Assembly: GCA_050173345.1 (NCBI GenBank)
Contig: JBFXKW010000005.1
Location: 185,069 to 249,068 of the forward strand
Origin: SHWC01 sp050173345
GTDB lineage: Bacteria > Pseudomonadota > Alphaproteobacteria > UBA828
Reading direction: 5' to 3'
DNA: 64,000 bases
Shown: positions 52,334 through 60,927 of the stretch, piece after piece
Numbering within the stretch: position 1 is the first letter of the stretch
Layout of the letters: each line of letters opens with the position of its first letter
Notes under the pieces: model-generated
Database searches by the model: none
Seen by the model: only the letters and a program-made list of their open reading frames with translations
What the model was told of the DNA's origin: nothing
Program-made: the position numbers and the translations under genes

Positions 52334-53350
52334 CTACCCTTCGTCCCCGCCGAGGATCTTCACCTTGCGGCGCGGATCCTCGAACACTTTGACCAGGAGC
52401 ATGCCGAGCACGATGGTGACCAGCAACAGCGTCAGCGCGACGGCGGCGCCCCGGCCGAGCTTGAAGTACTGGAACGACACGTCGAACAGATAGACCGGCA
52501 GGATGTTGGTCGCGTCGCCCGGCCCGCCGCCGGTCAGGATGAGGATCGCGTCGATGAACCTGAAATTGTCCATGAAGCGCAGCAGAACCGCGATCAGGAG
52601 GAACGGATAGATGTTGGGCAGCGCCACGGAGATGAAGTTGCGCAGCGGCCCCGCGCCGTCGACCATGTTGGCCTCGAGCTGATCCTGCGGCACGCGCTTC
52701 AGGCCGGCGAGCGTGATCAGCGTGACGAGCGGCGTCCACTGCCAGACGTCGACCGCGACGATGCCGAACATCGCGATGTCGGAATCGCCGAGCACGGAGG
52801 TCGGCCCCAGGATGCCGATGCTCTGCAGCAGCCAGTGATACCAGCCGAAGGCGCCGTTATAGAGGAACAGCCAGACCAGCCCGGCGATGATAGGCGCCAT
52901 CATCATCGGCATGAGGATGATGGTGACCAGCACCTTCTCGATGCGCGAGCGGTTGAGCAGCACCGCGAGCAGCACGCCGAGCCCGACCTCGAGCGCCATG
53001 CACATGGCGCTGTACTTGATCAGCAGGAGCCAGCCGTTCTGGAACTTGCCGTCGGTCGCGAAGCGGGTGAAGTTCTTGAAGTCGTTCCAGACGTCAGGCT
53101 GATTGGCCTCGCCGAGCGTGTGCAGGCTCATATAGATGAGCCAGCCGAACGGATAGAGCGAGATACCGGCGAGCAGAAGGATCGACGGCGCCATCAGATA
53201 GAAATAGTAGCGCCGCGACGAATGAGGGTTGAACTTCTCGGGCGCGTAGTCGATGCGGCGCACGCCGGTCACCGGCGCCACCTGGCTCATCGCCTGCGAC
53301 GCGCTCCCGCCGGAGAGTGGGCCTGGGCTGTTGGCGGCAATGTCGGTCAT
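52334..53350 (-). CDS. ABC transporter permease, UgpA/MalF type
   Basis: 338-residue inner-membrane permease. A hydrophilic N-terminal region of about 45 residues (VRRIDYAPEKFNPHSSRRYY) precedes the first helix (FYLMAPSILLLAGISLYPFG). The EAA loop is LEANMVDGAGPLRNFISVAL. ATG at 53350. A 189-base gap containing a strong hairpin separates it from the binding-protein gene upstream. Confidence 0.9.
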   Translation of the reverse strand: MTDIAANSPGPLSGGSASQAMSQVAPVTGVRRIDYAPEKFNPHSSRRYYFYLMAPSILLLAGISLYPFGWLIYMSLHTLGEANQPDVWNDFKNFTRFATDGKFQNGWLLLIKYSAMCMALEVGLGVLLAVLLNRSRIEKVLVTIILMPMMMAPIIAGLVWLFLYNGAFGWYHWLLQSIGILGPTSVLGDSDIAMFGIVAVDVWQWTPLVTLITLAGLKRVPQDQLEANMVDGAGPLRNFISVALPNIYPFLLIAVLLRFMDNFRFIDAILILTGGGPGDATNILPVYLFDVSFQYFKLGRGAAVALTLLLVTIVLGMLLVKVFEDPRRKVKILGGDEG

Positions 53351-53388
53351 GGCGATCGTTCCCCGGCGGCGCCCTCGGAAACCGCCGT

Positions 53389-53410
53389 CCCGGGCGCGCG
53401 GGCGCCCGGG
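53389..53410 (-). promoter_or_regulatory. Intra-operon stem-loop between binding protein and permease genes
   Basis: CCCGGGCGC and GCGCCCGGG, a perfect 9-bp stem with a 4-base loop, between the solute-binding protein stop and the first permease start. Such hairpins often stabilise the upstream message or attenuate read-through, so that more binding protein than permease is made. Function inferred. Confidence 0.55.
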
Positions 53411-53539
53411 CAGATGGATTCAGGATCGGCGACGGCTCGCGCCGCCGATCCCTCATCCGTTCGACAGTCGGCCGATGCCGGGACCGGCCGGCGAGCCCGC
53501 CGCAACATTCGAGATCCGATCTGCCAGACGTCTAGAGCC

Positions 53540-55066
53540 TCAGACGTCGTTCAGGTCATCGAGCTGCTGCTTGATGTTCTGGCAGCACTCTTCGGCCGTC
53601 TGCTTGCCGGCCACCAGCTTCTGCGCCTCGGTCGCCATGATCTGGTGATACTCGTTGGAGTTCGGGATCTTGGGTCCCAGCACGAAGTGCGGATCCTTGA
53701 TGCCGAGATCGTAGACCGCATCGAAGGTGAGCGCGTTCGGCATGGTGGTCGGCCGCTTGCGCGCCGCCTTGACCTCGGGCACCTCGAGCACCGATTTGCG
53801 CGTCGGCGTGCCGCCGAGGCCCTTCAGCACGTCGAGCTGGTTCTCCTTCGACACCGACCAGATCGCGAAGATATAAGCGGCGCGCTTCAGATCGTCCGAC
53901 GCATTGCCGTTGATGCCGATGCCGCCGATGCCGCAATTGCAGCCATTGACCGCCTCGCCGCCATTGACGATCCAGCTCGACTCGCCCTTCGGGCACGGTG
54001 CATAAGCGGTCTTGCCGCCCGCCGCGGCCGACGTCTTCTCGTCTTCGATCGAGGCGGCGAACTCGTGATACTGCACCTGCGCCGCCACCTTGCCGGCCTG
54101 ATAGACGCTGTTCAGCTCGATGGTGCCGTTGGCGAGATTGTCGGGATGGCAAACGTCGGCCTGCTCCTTGTACTTCTGCATGATCAGCACGGACTGCTCG
54201 TCGCCCCAGTTGGTCGGCCCGGGCGTCTTGCTGCCGAGCTTGTCGTCGACCGAGAAGTCCTGCCAGCGGCCGTTCGCGAACATCAGGCGCTGGATATCGA
54301 GCTGGGTGGTCCAGGCGAACGAGCCCTGATGCTGGGCGTAGCCGTACGGCACGTCGGCGCCGGCCTCCTTGATCTTCTTCAGGAACGCCGCGAAATCGGT
54401 CACCTGCTTCCAGGTCGTGTCCGCGTTGAACTCCATGCGGTAGCCGTACTCCGCCTCGAAATCCTTGGTGTTCGCCTCGAACACGTCCTGACGGTAGAAC
54501 GTGCAGGCCACCGCGGCGTCGTAAGGGAAGGCGACCAGGCGGCTGCCGTCGTAATAGTGGCCGCACGCGTCCAGGAAATTCTCGAACCAGACCTCCGGGC
54601 CGTAGCCTTCCGGGTCCTGCGGCAGCGTGTCGTCGGTCAGGTAGGGCGTGAGATCGGCGTAGTAGTCCGCGAACGGCGCGCCGATCGGCTTGTCCTGCAC
54701 GTAGTTCAGATGGAAGTCCGACTTGCCGCTGCGCAGGTCGATGCCGACCTTCTGTTGCACGGTCGGCAACTGGTCGGTCAGGATCTCGACCTGGATTCCC
54801 GTGAGATCGTGGAAGACGCTGAGCTTCTCCTTGATCGCGAAGGACGGCGGCGTGTTCTCCGACATGAAGACGAGCTTCGAGCCGCTATACTGCTTCCACT
54901 TCGCATCGTCCGACGACGCCGCATAGACCGGCGTGCGGTTGATGACCGAGTTCAGCCCGACCGCAATCGTGCCGGCGCCGAGCGCGACCGCCGCGCTGCC
55001 GCCGAGCTCGAGGAACTTGCGACGGCTGATCGACTTGTAGAGCGCATTCCGAGGCTTGTAGAACAT
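53540..55066 (-). CDS. ABC transporter solute-binding protein, Tat-exported
   Basis: 508-residue periplasmic binding protein (cluster B/family 1 type). The N-terminus has a twin-arginine signal (SRRKFLELGGSAAVALGAGT), so it is probably exported folded. There is no lipobox. Mature landmarks: KLVFMSENTPPSFAIKEKLS, PYDAAVACTFYRQDVFE, WIVNGGEAVNGCNCGIGG, which is unusual with its Cys pair, and LKGLGGTPTRKSVLEVPEVK. It is the first gene of the importer operon. The ligand cannot be deduced; the operon context with acetoin dehydrogenase genes suggests a carbohydrate- or polyol-like compound. Confidence 0.88.
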   Translation of the reverse strand: MFYKPRNALYKSISRRKFLELGGSAAVALGAGTIAVGLNSVINRTPVYAASSDDAKWKQYSGSKLVFMSENTPPSFAIKEKLSVFHDLTGIQVEILTDQLPTVQQKVGIDLRSGKSDFHLNYVQDKPIGAPFADYYADLTPYLTDDTLPQDPEGYGPEVWFENFLDACGHYYDGSRLVAFPYDAAVACTFYRQDVFEANTKDFEAEYGYRMEFNADTTWKQVTDFAAFLKKIKEAGADVPYGYAQHQGSFAWTTQLDIQRLMFANGRWQDFSVDDKLGSKTPGPTNWGDEQSVLIMQKYKEQADVCHPDNLANGTIELNSVYQAGKVAAQVQYHEFAASIEDEKTSAAAGGKTAYAPCPKGESSWIVNGGEAVNGCNCGIGGIGINGNASDDLKRAAYIFAIWSVSKENQLDVLKGLGGTPTRKSVLEVPEVKAARKRPTTMPNALTFDAVYDLGIKDPHFVLGPKIPNSNEYHQIMATEAQKLVAGKQTAEECCQNIKQQLDDLNDV

Positions 55067-55228
55067 GGGGGTCCCCCTGCTGTCGTAAAGCGAAAATCCC
55101 TGTCACACACCCGCACTTGCCCATCGCTTTTTCTTGCGACCGTCCTCCCGGCAAACGCCGCTCGGGCTCCTCGGACGATCAGCCGCGCGGGCTGAAATTA
55201 TTCTACGCGCTGTTCGCAGCCATCGAGA

Positions 55229-55257
55229 CTTAAACAGCGCGACCATTGGGCTGTCAA
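55229..55257 (-). promoter_or_regulatory. Candidate promoter of the importer-aco operon
   Basis: On the minus strand TTGACA (55257-55252), a 17-base spacer, and TTTAAG (55234-55229), leaving a leader of about 155 bases to the ATG at 55066. The -35 is a perfect consensus match; the -10 is weak, as expected for an activated promoter. Confidence 0.45.
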
Positions 55258-55291
55258 TTCGATGCGTACCGGAGACCCTCCTGTAAAGCTT

Positions 55292-55302
55292 GTCAAATTG
55301 AC
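55292..55302. promoter_or_regulatory. Candidate operator palindrome upstream of the importer operon
   Basis: GTCAAATTGAC, an 11-base palindrome (5-base arms around one A), 35 bases upstream of the -35 hexamer. A regulator site is plausible but unproven. Confidence 0.3.
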
Positions 55303-55431
55303 GGCGCTGAACATCGGTGAAATATGTTTCCGGTGCCGGCCTCTCTGCCGCAGCGCATCATACGATTCGGCGAGGCCGCGACCGGCTGGCGATCCCCGCA
55401 TGACGAACCAACGGCCTGCTGCACGGTGAGG

Positions 55432-55842
55432 ATGAGCGGACCCGAGAATTTGCGCTGCTACGGCGTGCTGCTGCGCGGCGGGCTGGTCCTGATCAGCGCA
55501 GAGAAGGTCGCCGGCCGCGAGGTGCTGAAATTCCCGGGCGGCGGCGTAGAGCCGGGCGAGACGCCCGAGGCCGCGCTGGTGCGCGAGTTCATGGAGGAAT
55601 GCTCGATCGAGGTGCGCCCGGTCCGGCTGCTGCACGTGCCGGGCACCCTGCTCAGCCCGTGGACGCATACCAACTATACGCCGGTCTACTACCTGGTCGA
55701 CGGCGACGGCGATGTGATCACACCCGCGCACGAGCCGGTCGAGATGCGCTTCCTCGCGCCCGAGGCGGCGCTCGCGAGCGGCCGGCTGGCGGAGCCCGAA
55801 ATCCTCGCGCTGCGCCGCGCCATCGGGGCGTGTGGGCCATGA
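55432..55842 (+). CDS. NUDIX hydrolase, MutT-like
   Basis: 136-residue NUDIX protein. The box is GGGVEPGETPEAALVREFME followed by ECSIEV, with the REUXEE core intact. C-terminal segments THTNYTPVYYLVDGDGDV and HEPVEMRFLAPEAAL fit small NUDIX enzymes acting on nucleotides or their sugars. I chose the ATG at 55432 (GPENLRCYGVL), behind GGTGAGG; the frame is open from 55324 without family similarity. It ends one base before the convergent stop of the cupredoxin gene. Confidence 0.8.
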   Translation: MSGPENLRCYGVLLRGGLVLISAEKVAGREVLKFPGGGVEPGETPEAALVREFMEECSIEVRPVRLLHVPGTLLSPWTHTNYTPVYYLVDGDGDVITPAHEPVEMRFLAPEAALASGRLAEPEILALRRAIGACGP

Positions 55843-56466
55843 TCAGCCCACGATGATCGTGCCCACCATGCCGACCTCGGCATGGCCGACGAAATTGCAC
55901 GAGAACTCGAAGCGGCCCGCCTTCGTGAACGTCCAGACGATCTCCCTGGTCTCGCCGACCGGGACCACCACCGTATTGCCCGCCGTTTCGTGCATGGCGG
56001 CGTGCTCTTCCGAAGCCGGGTCGGTGCCCATCTCGGCCATGTGCGCCATCATGGCACGGGCGTGCTCCTGATAGGCCGCATCGCCGATCGTGAATTCGTG
56101 CGGCTGCTCGCCGTCGTTGGTGACGACGAAGCGGACGGTCTCGCCGACTCCAATGGCGAGCGACTCGACGTCGAACATGATCTCGCTCGCCGTCACGCTC
56201 ACCGTGCGCGCGGCCTGCGCCGGGTCTCCCCTCGTGCCGAAGCCCGAGGTATCCGCCAGCCTCGCCTCCATCTCCTGATGCATCTTCGTCATGTCGTCCG
56301 ACATGCCGTGCCCTTGCTCATGGTCGCCCGCCGCGAGTGCTGCGGGGCCGTGGCGCAGACTCTTATGATGACGTCCGACGCCATGCTCATGGTCGGCCGC
56401 CGCGAGCGCGGGGCCGGCGAGCAGGAGTGCAGCGACGGCAAGCGGTAGCCTGGTTTTCCGAATCAT
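55843..56466 (-). CDS. Cupredoxin-domain copper-binding protein
   Basis: 207-residue exported protein. The Sec signal is LPLAVAALLLAGPALAAADH. A His/Met-rich region (DHEHGVGRHHKSLRHG, MSDDMTKMHQEMEARL) is likely a metal-binding linker. The cupredoxin domain follows, with candidate type 1 copper ligands His in NDGEQPHEFTIG, Cys in FEFSCNFVGHAEVGM, and the His and Met of the same segment. The ATG at 56466 has GGAG 6 bases upstream; ATG at 56478 would add MEKP. It is downstream of copB in the copper operon and probably carries or buffers periplasmic copper. Confidence 0.87.
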   Translation of the reverse strand: MIRKTRLPLAVAALLLAGPALAAADHEHGVGRHHKSLRHGPAALAAGDHEQGHGMSDDMTKMHQEMEARLADTSGFGTRGDPAQAARTVSVTASEIMFDVESLAIGVGETVRFVVTNDGEQPHEFTIGDAAYQEHARAMMAHMAEMGTDPASEEHAAMHETAGNTVVVPVGETREIVWTFTKAGRFEFSCNFVGHAEVGMVGTIIVG

Positions 56467-56496
56467 GGGCTTCTCCATCGGGTTGAAATATCGAAG

Positions 56497-57216
56497 TCAG
56501 AACCACACCCGCAGGCCGAGGCTGAGCCGCGTCTCCTCCGGGTCGCCGCCGGCGGCGCGCGCGTTCGACGCGGTCTCGCCGAGCTTGCGCGACCACACGG
56601 CATCCAGATAGGGAGCGAACTTCCGCTCGATCTCGTAGCGGAGCTGGAGACCGAGCTCGATCTCGCTGAGCCCGGCGCCGACGCCGATCTCGTCCACGTC
56701 CTGCGCGAACAGATTGGCTTCGAGATGCGGCTCGGCGATCAGGCGCTGGGTGATCGACAGGTCGAGGCTCTGCTCGAGCCGGAGCGACACGTCGCCCTCG
56801 AGCGAGACGAAGAGGCTCGCCTCGGTCTCGACGAAATAGGGCGCGAGGCCGACGACGCTGGCGGCGAGGTAGGTCTCGTCGCGCGGCTCGAAGTCCTGGC
56901 GCAGGCCGATCAGCGCGTCCCAGAACGGATCGACGTTCCAGCCGTAATAGAGCTGCGCCTCGGCCTTCTCGAGCCGGCCGTCCTCGGCCTCGCCCTCCGA
57001 GCGCAACCAGACCCGCTCGACATCGCCGCCGACCCAGCCGTCGAGATTCCAGGTCCAGCTCCCGCCATGCTTCGGCGCGTAGTCGGCCTCGACCTCGATC
57101 CTGTGGAACAGCGGCGCGTCCTCGACATGGCGCACCGTGCCGTCCTCCTGCGCGGCGGCCGGCAGCGCGACGAGCGTCATGACGGCCGCGACAATCCCAT
57201 AGAGCGCGCGGCGCAT
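56497..57216 (-). CDS. copB: Copper resistance protein B, outer membrane
   Basis: 239-residue CopB-type protein, predicted to be an outer-membrane beta-barrel acting with CopA in copper tolerance. It has a signal peptide (YGIVAAVMTLVALPAAAQED) and alternating amphipathic strands ending in the aromatic LSLGLRVWF, as outer-membrane proteins do. Family segments: KAEAQLYYGWNVDPFWDALI, GLRQDFEPRDETYLAASVVG. Lacks the long Met-rich N-terminal region present in some CopB proteins. Its start overlaps the copA stop (TGATG). Confidence 0.9.
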   Translation of the reverse strand: MRRALYGIVAAVMTLVALPAAAQEDGTVRHVEDAPLFHRIEVEADYAPKHGGSWTWNLDGWVGGDVERVWLRSEGEAEDGRLEKAEAQLYYGWNVDPFWDALIGLRQDFEPRDETYLAASVVGLAPYFVETEASLFVSLEGDVSLRLEQSLDLSITQRLIAEPHLEANLFAQDVDEIGVGAGLSEIELGLQLRYEIERKFAPYLDAVWSRKLGETASNARAAGGDPEETRLSLGLRVWF

Positions 57217-58871
57217 CAGTGGCCCCCATGACCGCTGTGCGCCGCGCCGCCGCCATCCTCGGGCATCGGCAGCGAGACGGCACCGCCATCGGGCGTGACC
57301 GCGCTCGCCGCGGCTCCCGGCGGCTCGACGATGAACGCCGTCATCATGCCGGAGAGCATGTGGTAGAGCAGGTGGCAGTGCAGCGCCCAGGCGCCGACCT
57401 CGCGCGCGGTCAGCACGACGGACACGGATTGGCCGGGCAGCACGATGATGGTGTCCTTGAGCGGCTTGCGGTCGCCCTCGCCGTTCTCGACCTCGAAGAA
57501 CTGGCCGTGCAGGTGCATGGGGTGCGCCATCATCGTCTCGTTGACGAAGCTGAGGCGCACCCGCTCGCCGTAACGCACGCGCACCGGCTCGGCCTCGCCG
57601 AAGCGCTTGTCGTCCAGCGTCCAGACATAGCGTTCCATGTTGCCGGTCAGGCGCATGGTGACGGTGCGCGTCGGCTCGCCGGTGTCGGCGTTCTTCCGTA
57701 GCGCGCGCAGATCGTCGTAGCCCAGCACCTTGGCGCCCGGCGGGAAACCGGCGGCCCAGCCGAGCGGCCGGTCCGACGCCGCCTCGCCATGCGCCGCATG
57801 CGCGCCATGATCCATGCCCATGTCGGCCATGCTCAGCAGCGTGCGCGGCCGCGGCGGCGGGATCTCGCCCGCCTCGCCCGCGCGCGTGGCGAGCGTGGCG
57901 CGCGCATAGCCCATGCGGTCGATCGATTCGGCAAACAGCGTGTAGGCCGCGTCGTCCTTGGGCGTGACGATCACGTCATAGCGTTCGGCGACGCCGATGC
58001 GCAGCTCATCCACCGGCACCGGGTTCACGTCGTTGCCGTCCGCCGCGACCACCGTCATCTTGAGGCCGGGGATGCGCACGTCGAAGATCGTCATGGCCGC
58101 GCCGTTGATCAGGCGGAGGCGAATGCGCTCGCCCTTCTCGTACAGGAAGGTCTCGTTCTCTTCCGGCGTCTTGCCGTTGGCGAGGAAGGCGTAGCCGGTC
58201 ACGTCGGCGAGGTCGGTCGGGTCCATGCGCATCTCGCCCCAGGCGAGCCGGTCGTTGACCGCCGCGCCGAGACCGTCCCGCCCGGCGTCGCGCGCGAAGT
58301 CGGTCAGGGTGCGCTTGTTCTCGTTGTAGTAGCCGGGATCGGCCTTCAGGTTGCGCAGCACCGCGTCCGACTCCTCGGCCGTGATGTCACCGAGCAGCAC
58401 GACATGGTCGCGGTCGACGCGGAACGGCGCGGGCTCGGCCGGCTCGATCACGATGGCGCCGAGCACGCTCTGGTCCTGCGAGCCGGAATGGCTGTGATAC
58501 CAGTAGGTGCCGCTCTGCCTGATCTTGAAGGTGTAGGCGTAGGACTCGCCGGGCGCGATGCCCATGAAGCCGTTGAAGCCGGGCGTGCCGTCCATGATCC
58601 CGGGCAAGAGGATGCCGTGCCAGTGCACCGAGGTCGGCGCGGCCATCCGGTTGGTGACGATGATGGTGGCGTCCTCGCCCTCCTCGAGCCGGAGGGTCGG
58701 CCCCGGTATGCCGCCGTTGATGGTCATCTTCTCGACGATGCGGCCGTCGACCGTGACCTCGGCCTCCTCGACGGTCAGCCGATAGGTGCCCGCCTCGGCC
58801 GGCACGACGCCGGCCAATGCCGATAGGAGCGCCGCCGCGGCCCATGCCGCGGGCTTCCTGAGAATCCGCAT
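57216..58871 (-). CDS. copA: Multicopper oxidase, copper resistance CopA type
   Basis: 551-residue periplasmic multicopper oxidase that oxidises Cu(I) or buffers copper. Copper motifs: TSVHWHGILLPG, GTYWYHSHSGSQ, AHPMHLHGQFFEV and ALHCHLLYHMLSGM with the type 1 Cys and Met ligands. A short Met/His-rich loop (MADMGMDHGAHAAHG) lies in the middle. The signal AWAAAALLSALAGVVPAEAG looks Sec-like, not the usual Tat type (no RR-x-F motif), which is unusual for CopA. ATG at 58871 behind GAGGCGACACC. It opens the copA-copB-cupredoxin operon. Confidence 0.92.
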   Translation of the reverse strand: MRILRKPAAWAAAALLSALAGVVPAEAGTYRLTVEEAEVTVDGRIVEKMTINGGIPGPTLRLEEGEDATIIVTNRMAAPTSVHWHGILLPGIMDGTPGFNGFMGIAPGESYAYTFKIRQSGTYWYHSHSGSQDQSVLGAIVIEPAEPAPFRVDRDHVVLLGDITAEESDAVLRNLKADPGYYNENKRTLTDFARDAGRDGLGAAVNDRLAWGEMRMDPTDLADVTGYAFLANGKTPEENETFLYEKGERIRLRLINGAAMTIFDVRIPGLKMTVVAADGNDVNPVPVDELRIGVAERYDVIVTPKDDAAYTLFAESIDRMGYARATLATRAGEAGEIPPPRPRTLLSMADMGMDHGAHAAHGEAASDRPLGWAAGFPPGAKVLGYDDLRALRKNADTGEPTRTVTMRLTGNMERYVWTLDDKRFGEAEPVRVRYGERVRLSFVNETMMAHPMHLHGQFFEVENGEGDRKPLKDTIIVLPGQSVSVVLTAREVGAWALHCHLLYHMLSGMMTAFIVEPPGAAASAVTPDGGAVSLPMPEDGGGAAHSGHGGH

Positions 58872-58974
58872 GGTGTCGCCTCGATCCGATAGTTGCCTGA
58901 ACACGGATGCACCGCGTGGCGCGCCCAATCCGAGGCGCGCGCGACGGCACCGGCCGGCCGGTCAGGCCGGCGCT

Positions 58975-59370
58975 TCAGGCGTCGGATCGAGGGGGATCGA
59001 GCGGCGGTTCGGGAAGCAGCCCGCCCGGCGCGCGGGCATCGGCGAAGCCGAGCCGGACCGGGATCGAGAAATCGGCCGGCACCGCGTCGCGCGGCGCGCC
59101 GGCGACCGGGCCGGAGACCACATGGCAGAAGTTCAGGCAGCAATCCGCGCCGAGGGCGCCGCCCGTCTCGCCGCCGGCATTGCCGTGCTGCGCGTTACAG
59201 GGCGAACCGGGCTCATGGTCGAGCGCGGCCGCGGCGGCGTGGTGCGACGATTCGGGCGCGGAAGCATGGCTGGCCGAGCCGACCGGCGCCGCGATCATCA
59301 CGACCGCAAGCAGCGCCAGCGCGACGAACCGCAACGGAGAGCCAAGCCAAGCGGCGAACCATTGCCTCAT
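58975..59370 (-). CDS. His/Cys-rich exported protein next to the copper genes
   Basis: 131 residues, no family assigned. A membrane/signal segment (FVALALLAVVMIAAPVGSAS) is followed by clustered metal-ligand residues: SHASAPESSHHAAAAALDHE, PCNAQHG, and ADCCLNFCHVVSG. This pattern and its position upstream of copA suggest a copper-binding or copper-sensing accessory protein. It resembles short proteins seen beside cop operons, but the function is inferred. The ribosome binding site is weak. Confidence 0.65.
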   Translation of the reverse strand: MRQWFAAWLGSPLRFVALALLAVVMIAAPVGSASHASAPESSHHAAAAALDHEPGSPCNAQHGNAGGETGGALGADCCLNFCHVVSGPVAGAPRDAVPADFSIPVRLGFADARAPGGLLPEPPLDPPRSDA

Positions 59371-59425
59371 GGGACGAGTATGGGGAGCCTATTTTCGCCG
59401 GTCAACCGCGGGCGGCGATGCAGCG

Positions 59426-60115
59426 TCAAAGCACCTCGCCGAGCGGCGTGAGGCGCGTCGCCGAGAACGCGCCCTGCGCGTCCCAGTCATACCGATAGTG
59501 ATCGCCCTGTATCACGGGGACCAGCAGGCGCGGCTTGAACAGCACGACGTTCTCGCCCTCCCGCCGGCGCACGCTGCGATACCAGATGCCGTCCCTGCGT
59601 TCGTCCCGCCGTGCGCGGCCGAAGCGCTGGCCCGCACGATAGTCCTCGTGATGATAGAGCGCGGCGTCGTCGAGCCGGCGCAGATCGACCAGATCGGCGC
59701 TCGGTCGCGACAGCAGCTCGCGCATCTCGATCGTGCTCGGAAAGCCGGCCTGCGATGCCGCGAGCCGGCGGTGATGGTGATAGCGCGTCTCGGCGATCGC
59801 GGTCTCGATGTCGAGCGCGGCGTACCAGGCGCCGAGCTCGGGCCCGTTGAAACGGCCGCCGGCTTCGGCGGGATGCAGGAACGGCGCCATCGCCTGGTGC
59901 GCGCTCGGCACGCCGATCGCGATGTCCCCCGGCGCGAGCAGCGCGAGGCGGCCGGCAACGTCGTTGAGCCGGTCATTGGTGGCGCCTTCGAGCGCGAGCG
60001 CGGCCTCGATCGTCTCGACATCGCCCATATAGTCGAACGGCCCGACGGTGGGGTAACGGCTCGCGATCAGGCGATGGGTGGCGACGCCCTCGATGTGCGC
60101 GAGGCTCAGGGCCAA
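59426..60115 (-). CDS. RES-domain toxin (NAD+ phosphorylase-type)
   Basis: 229-residue toxin of Xre-RES modules. RES toxins characterised elsewhere deplete NAD+ or ADP-ribosylate targets. Family motifs: HRLIASRYPTVGPF near the start, and GGRFNGPELGAWYAALDIET with AIAETRYHHHRR (Arg, Tyr and Glu of the active site), then IWYRSVRRREGENVVLF. No ATG fits; TTG at 60115 (ALSLAHIEG) follows GGAGGGGCGC and overlaps the end of the antitoxin gene by 10 bases, as usual for the second gene of such pairs. Confidence 0.82.
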   Translation of the reverse strand: MALSLAHIEGVATHRLIASRYPTVGPFDYMGDVETIEAALALEGATNDRLNDVAGRLALLAPGDIAIGVPSAHQAMAPFLHPAEAGGRFNGPELGAWYAALDIETAIAETRYHHHRRLAASQAGFPSTIEMRELLSRPSADLVDLRRLDDAALYHHEDYRAGQRFGRARRDERRDGIWYRSVRRREGENVVLFKPRLLVPVIQGDHYRYDWDAQGAFSATRLTPLGEVL

Positions 60116-60564
60116 GCGCCCCTCCAGGCGTCGATGTAACGCCGCACCGCATAGAGGTCGGCGATCGAGCCGCGCAGCATGCGCTGCAACGGGCTCGCGC
60201 CGGCGAACGGCGCGTCCGCGTTCGCGGCGCGCAGCCAGCTCTTGCCGGCCTCGTCGGCGGCGAACAGCAGGCGCAGGCCCTTGACGATGCCGAGCACGAG
60301 CGAGATGCGCTCCAGCAGGTCGCGCGGCAGGTCGGCCGAGCCCTTCGCCGCCCAGCGGTGATAGGTCGAGGGCGGCAGCCCGCCGAGCAGCGTGCAGCGC
60401 TCCGCCACCCCGATGCCCAGATAGTCCGCGGTCGCGAGGAAGGCGCGGAACGACGGCGCCGAGAGCCGCCGCCGCACCGCCTCGTCGCCGAGGTCCGGCG
60501 GCGCCATGTCGGACCGTGAGGCTTCGGTTCGCGGAGGATGCGTCGCCATGCCTGTATGTCTCAT
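60106..60564 (-). CDS. Xre/ParS/MbcA-type antitoxin
   Basis: 152-residue antitoxin. The helix-turn-helix region LGIGVAERCTLLGGLPPSTY is followed by the DUF2384 (MbcA/ParS) toxin-binding domain: LLERISLVLGIVKGLRLLFA, GKSWLRAANADAPFAGASPL and RMLRGSIADLYAVRRYIDAW. The first gene of the pair, which it should repress and neutralise. The start may be ATG at 60564 or 60549; the promoter and operator lie immediately upstream. Confidence 0.85.
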   Translation of the reverse strand: MRHTGMATHPPRTEASRSDMAPPDLGDEAVRRRLSAPSFRAFLATADYLGIGVAERCTLLGGLPPSTYHRWAAKGSADLPRDLLERISLVLGIVKGLRLLFAADEAGKSWLRAANADAPFAGASPLQRMLRGSIADLYAVRRYIDAWRGAWP

Positions 60565-60565
60565 T

Positions 60566-60586
60566 TAAGAGATATTCTCTTATATA
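60566..60586 (-). promoter_or_regulatory. Operator and -10 region of the Xre-RES module
   Basis: TAAGAGA and TCTCTTA flank a 3-base centre (60566-60582), forming a 7-bp-arm palindrome next to the antitoxin ATG. It overlaps a minus-strand -10-like TATATA (60586-60581). Autorepression by the antitoxin is the likely use. Confidence 0.6.
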
Positions 60587-60722
60587 GCATTCTTGGATGG
60601 TTGGTCCATCGGAAAATAAGGGCATCCGCCACGAAAGTCGGAGGGCAAGCTTCTCAACGCCAAGAGCACTAGAAGAGGCTCGAACGAATAACGTCCGATG
60701 TCGGCGTGACGACCCTCTTCTT

Positions 60723-60813
60723 CGTCATGCCCCGCGCAGGCGGGGCATCCAGGAGCGGCGACACAGCGGTTTCCGCGGATGCCTGGATTGCCCGGTCAAG
60801 CCGGGCGATGACG
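60723..60813. repeat. Dispersed bipartite palindromic repeat, copy O
   Basis: Complete copy of the GCCCCGCGCAGGCGGGGC subtype, with CGCCCGG/CCGGGCG-type right half and the downstream TCTGGGTATG also seen after copy H. Confidence 0.87.
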
Positions 60814-60927
60814 ATCTGGGTATGAGCGCCCATTGCTGCGACCTCAGCCGAACAGCATGAGCCTCGGCCGGCCTTGGAACAAACCGCGATTCGGAACAGA
60901 ATGCCCCGTCCCGCTGCATCGGCGGTC

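Larger units (their letters stand above)
55067..55431. other. Divergent promoter region
   Basis: Gap between the importer operon (minus) and the small NUDIX gene (plus). Contains the minus-strand promoter candidate at 55229-55257 and a palindrome GTCAAATTGAC at 55292-55302. No gene supported. Confidence 0.55.

Noticed and set aside
52835..55195. Open frame of about 790 residues on the plus strand opposite the binding protein and permease
   Set aside because: Mirror of the codon structure of the genes on the minus strand; no recognisable motif.
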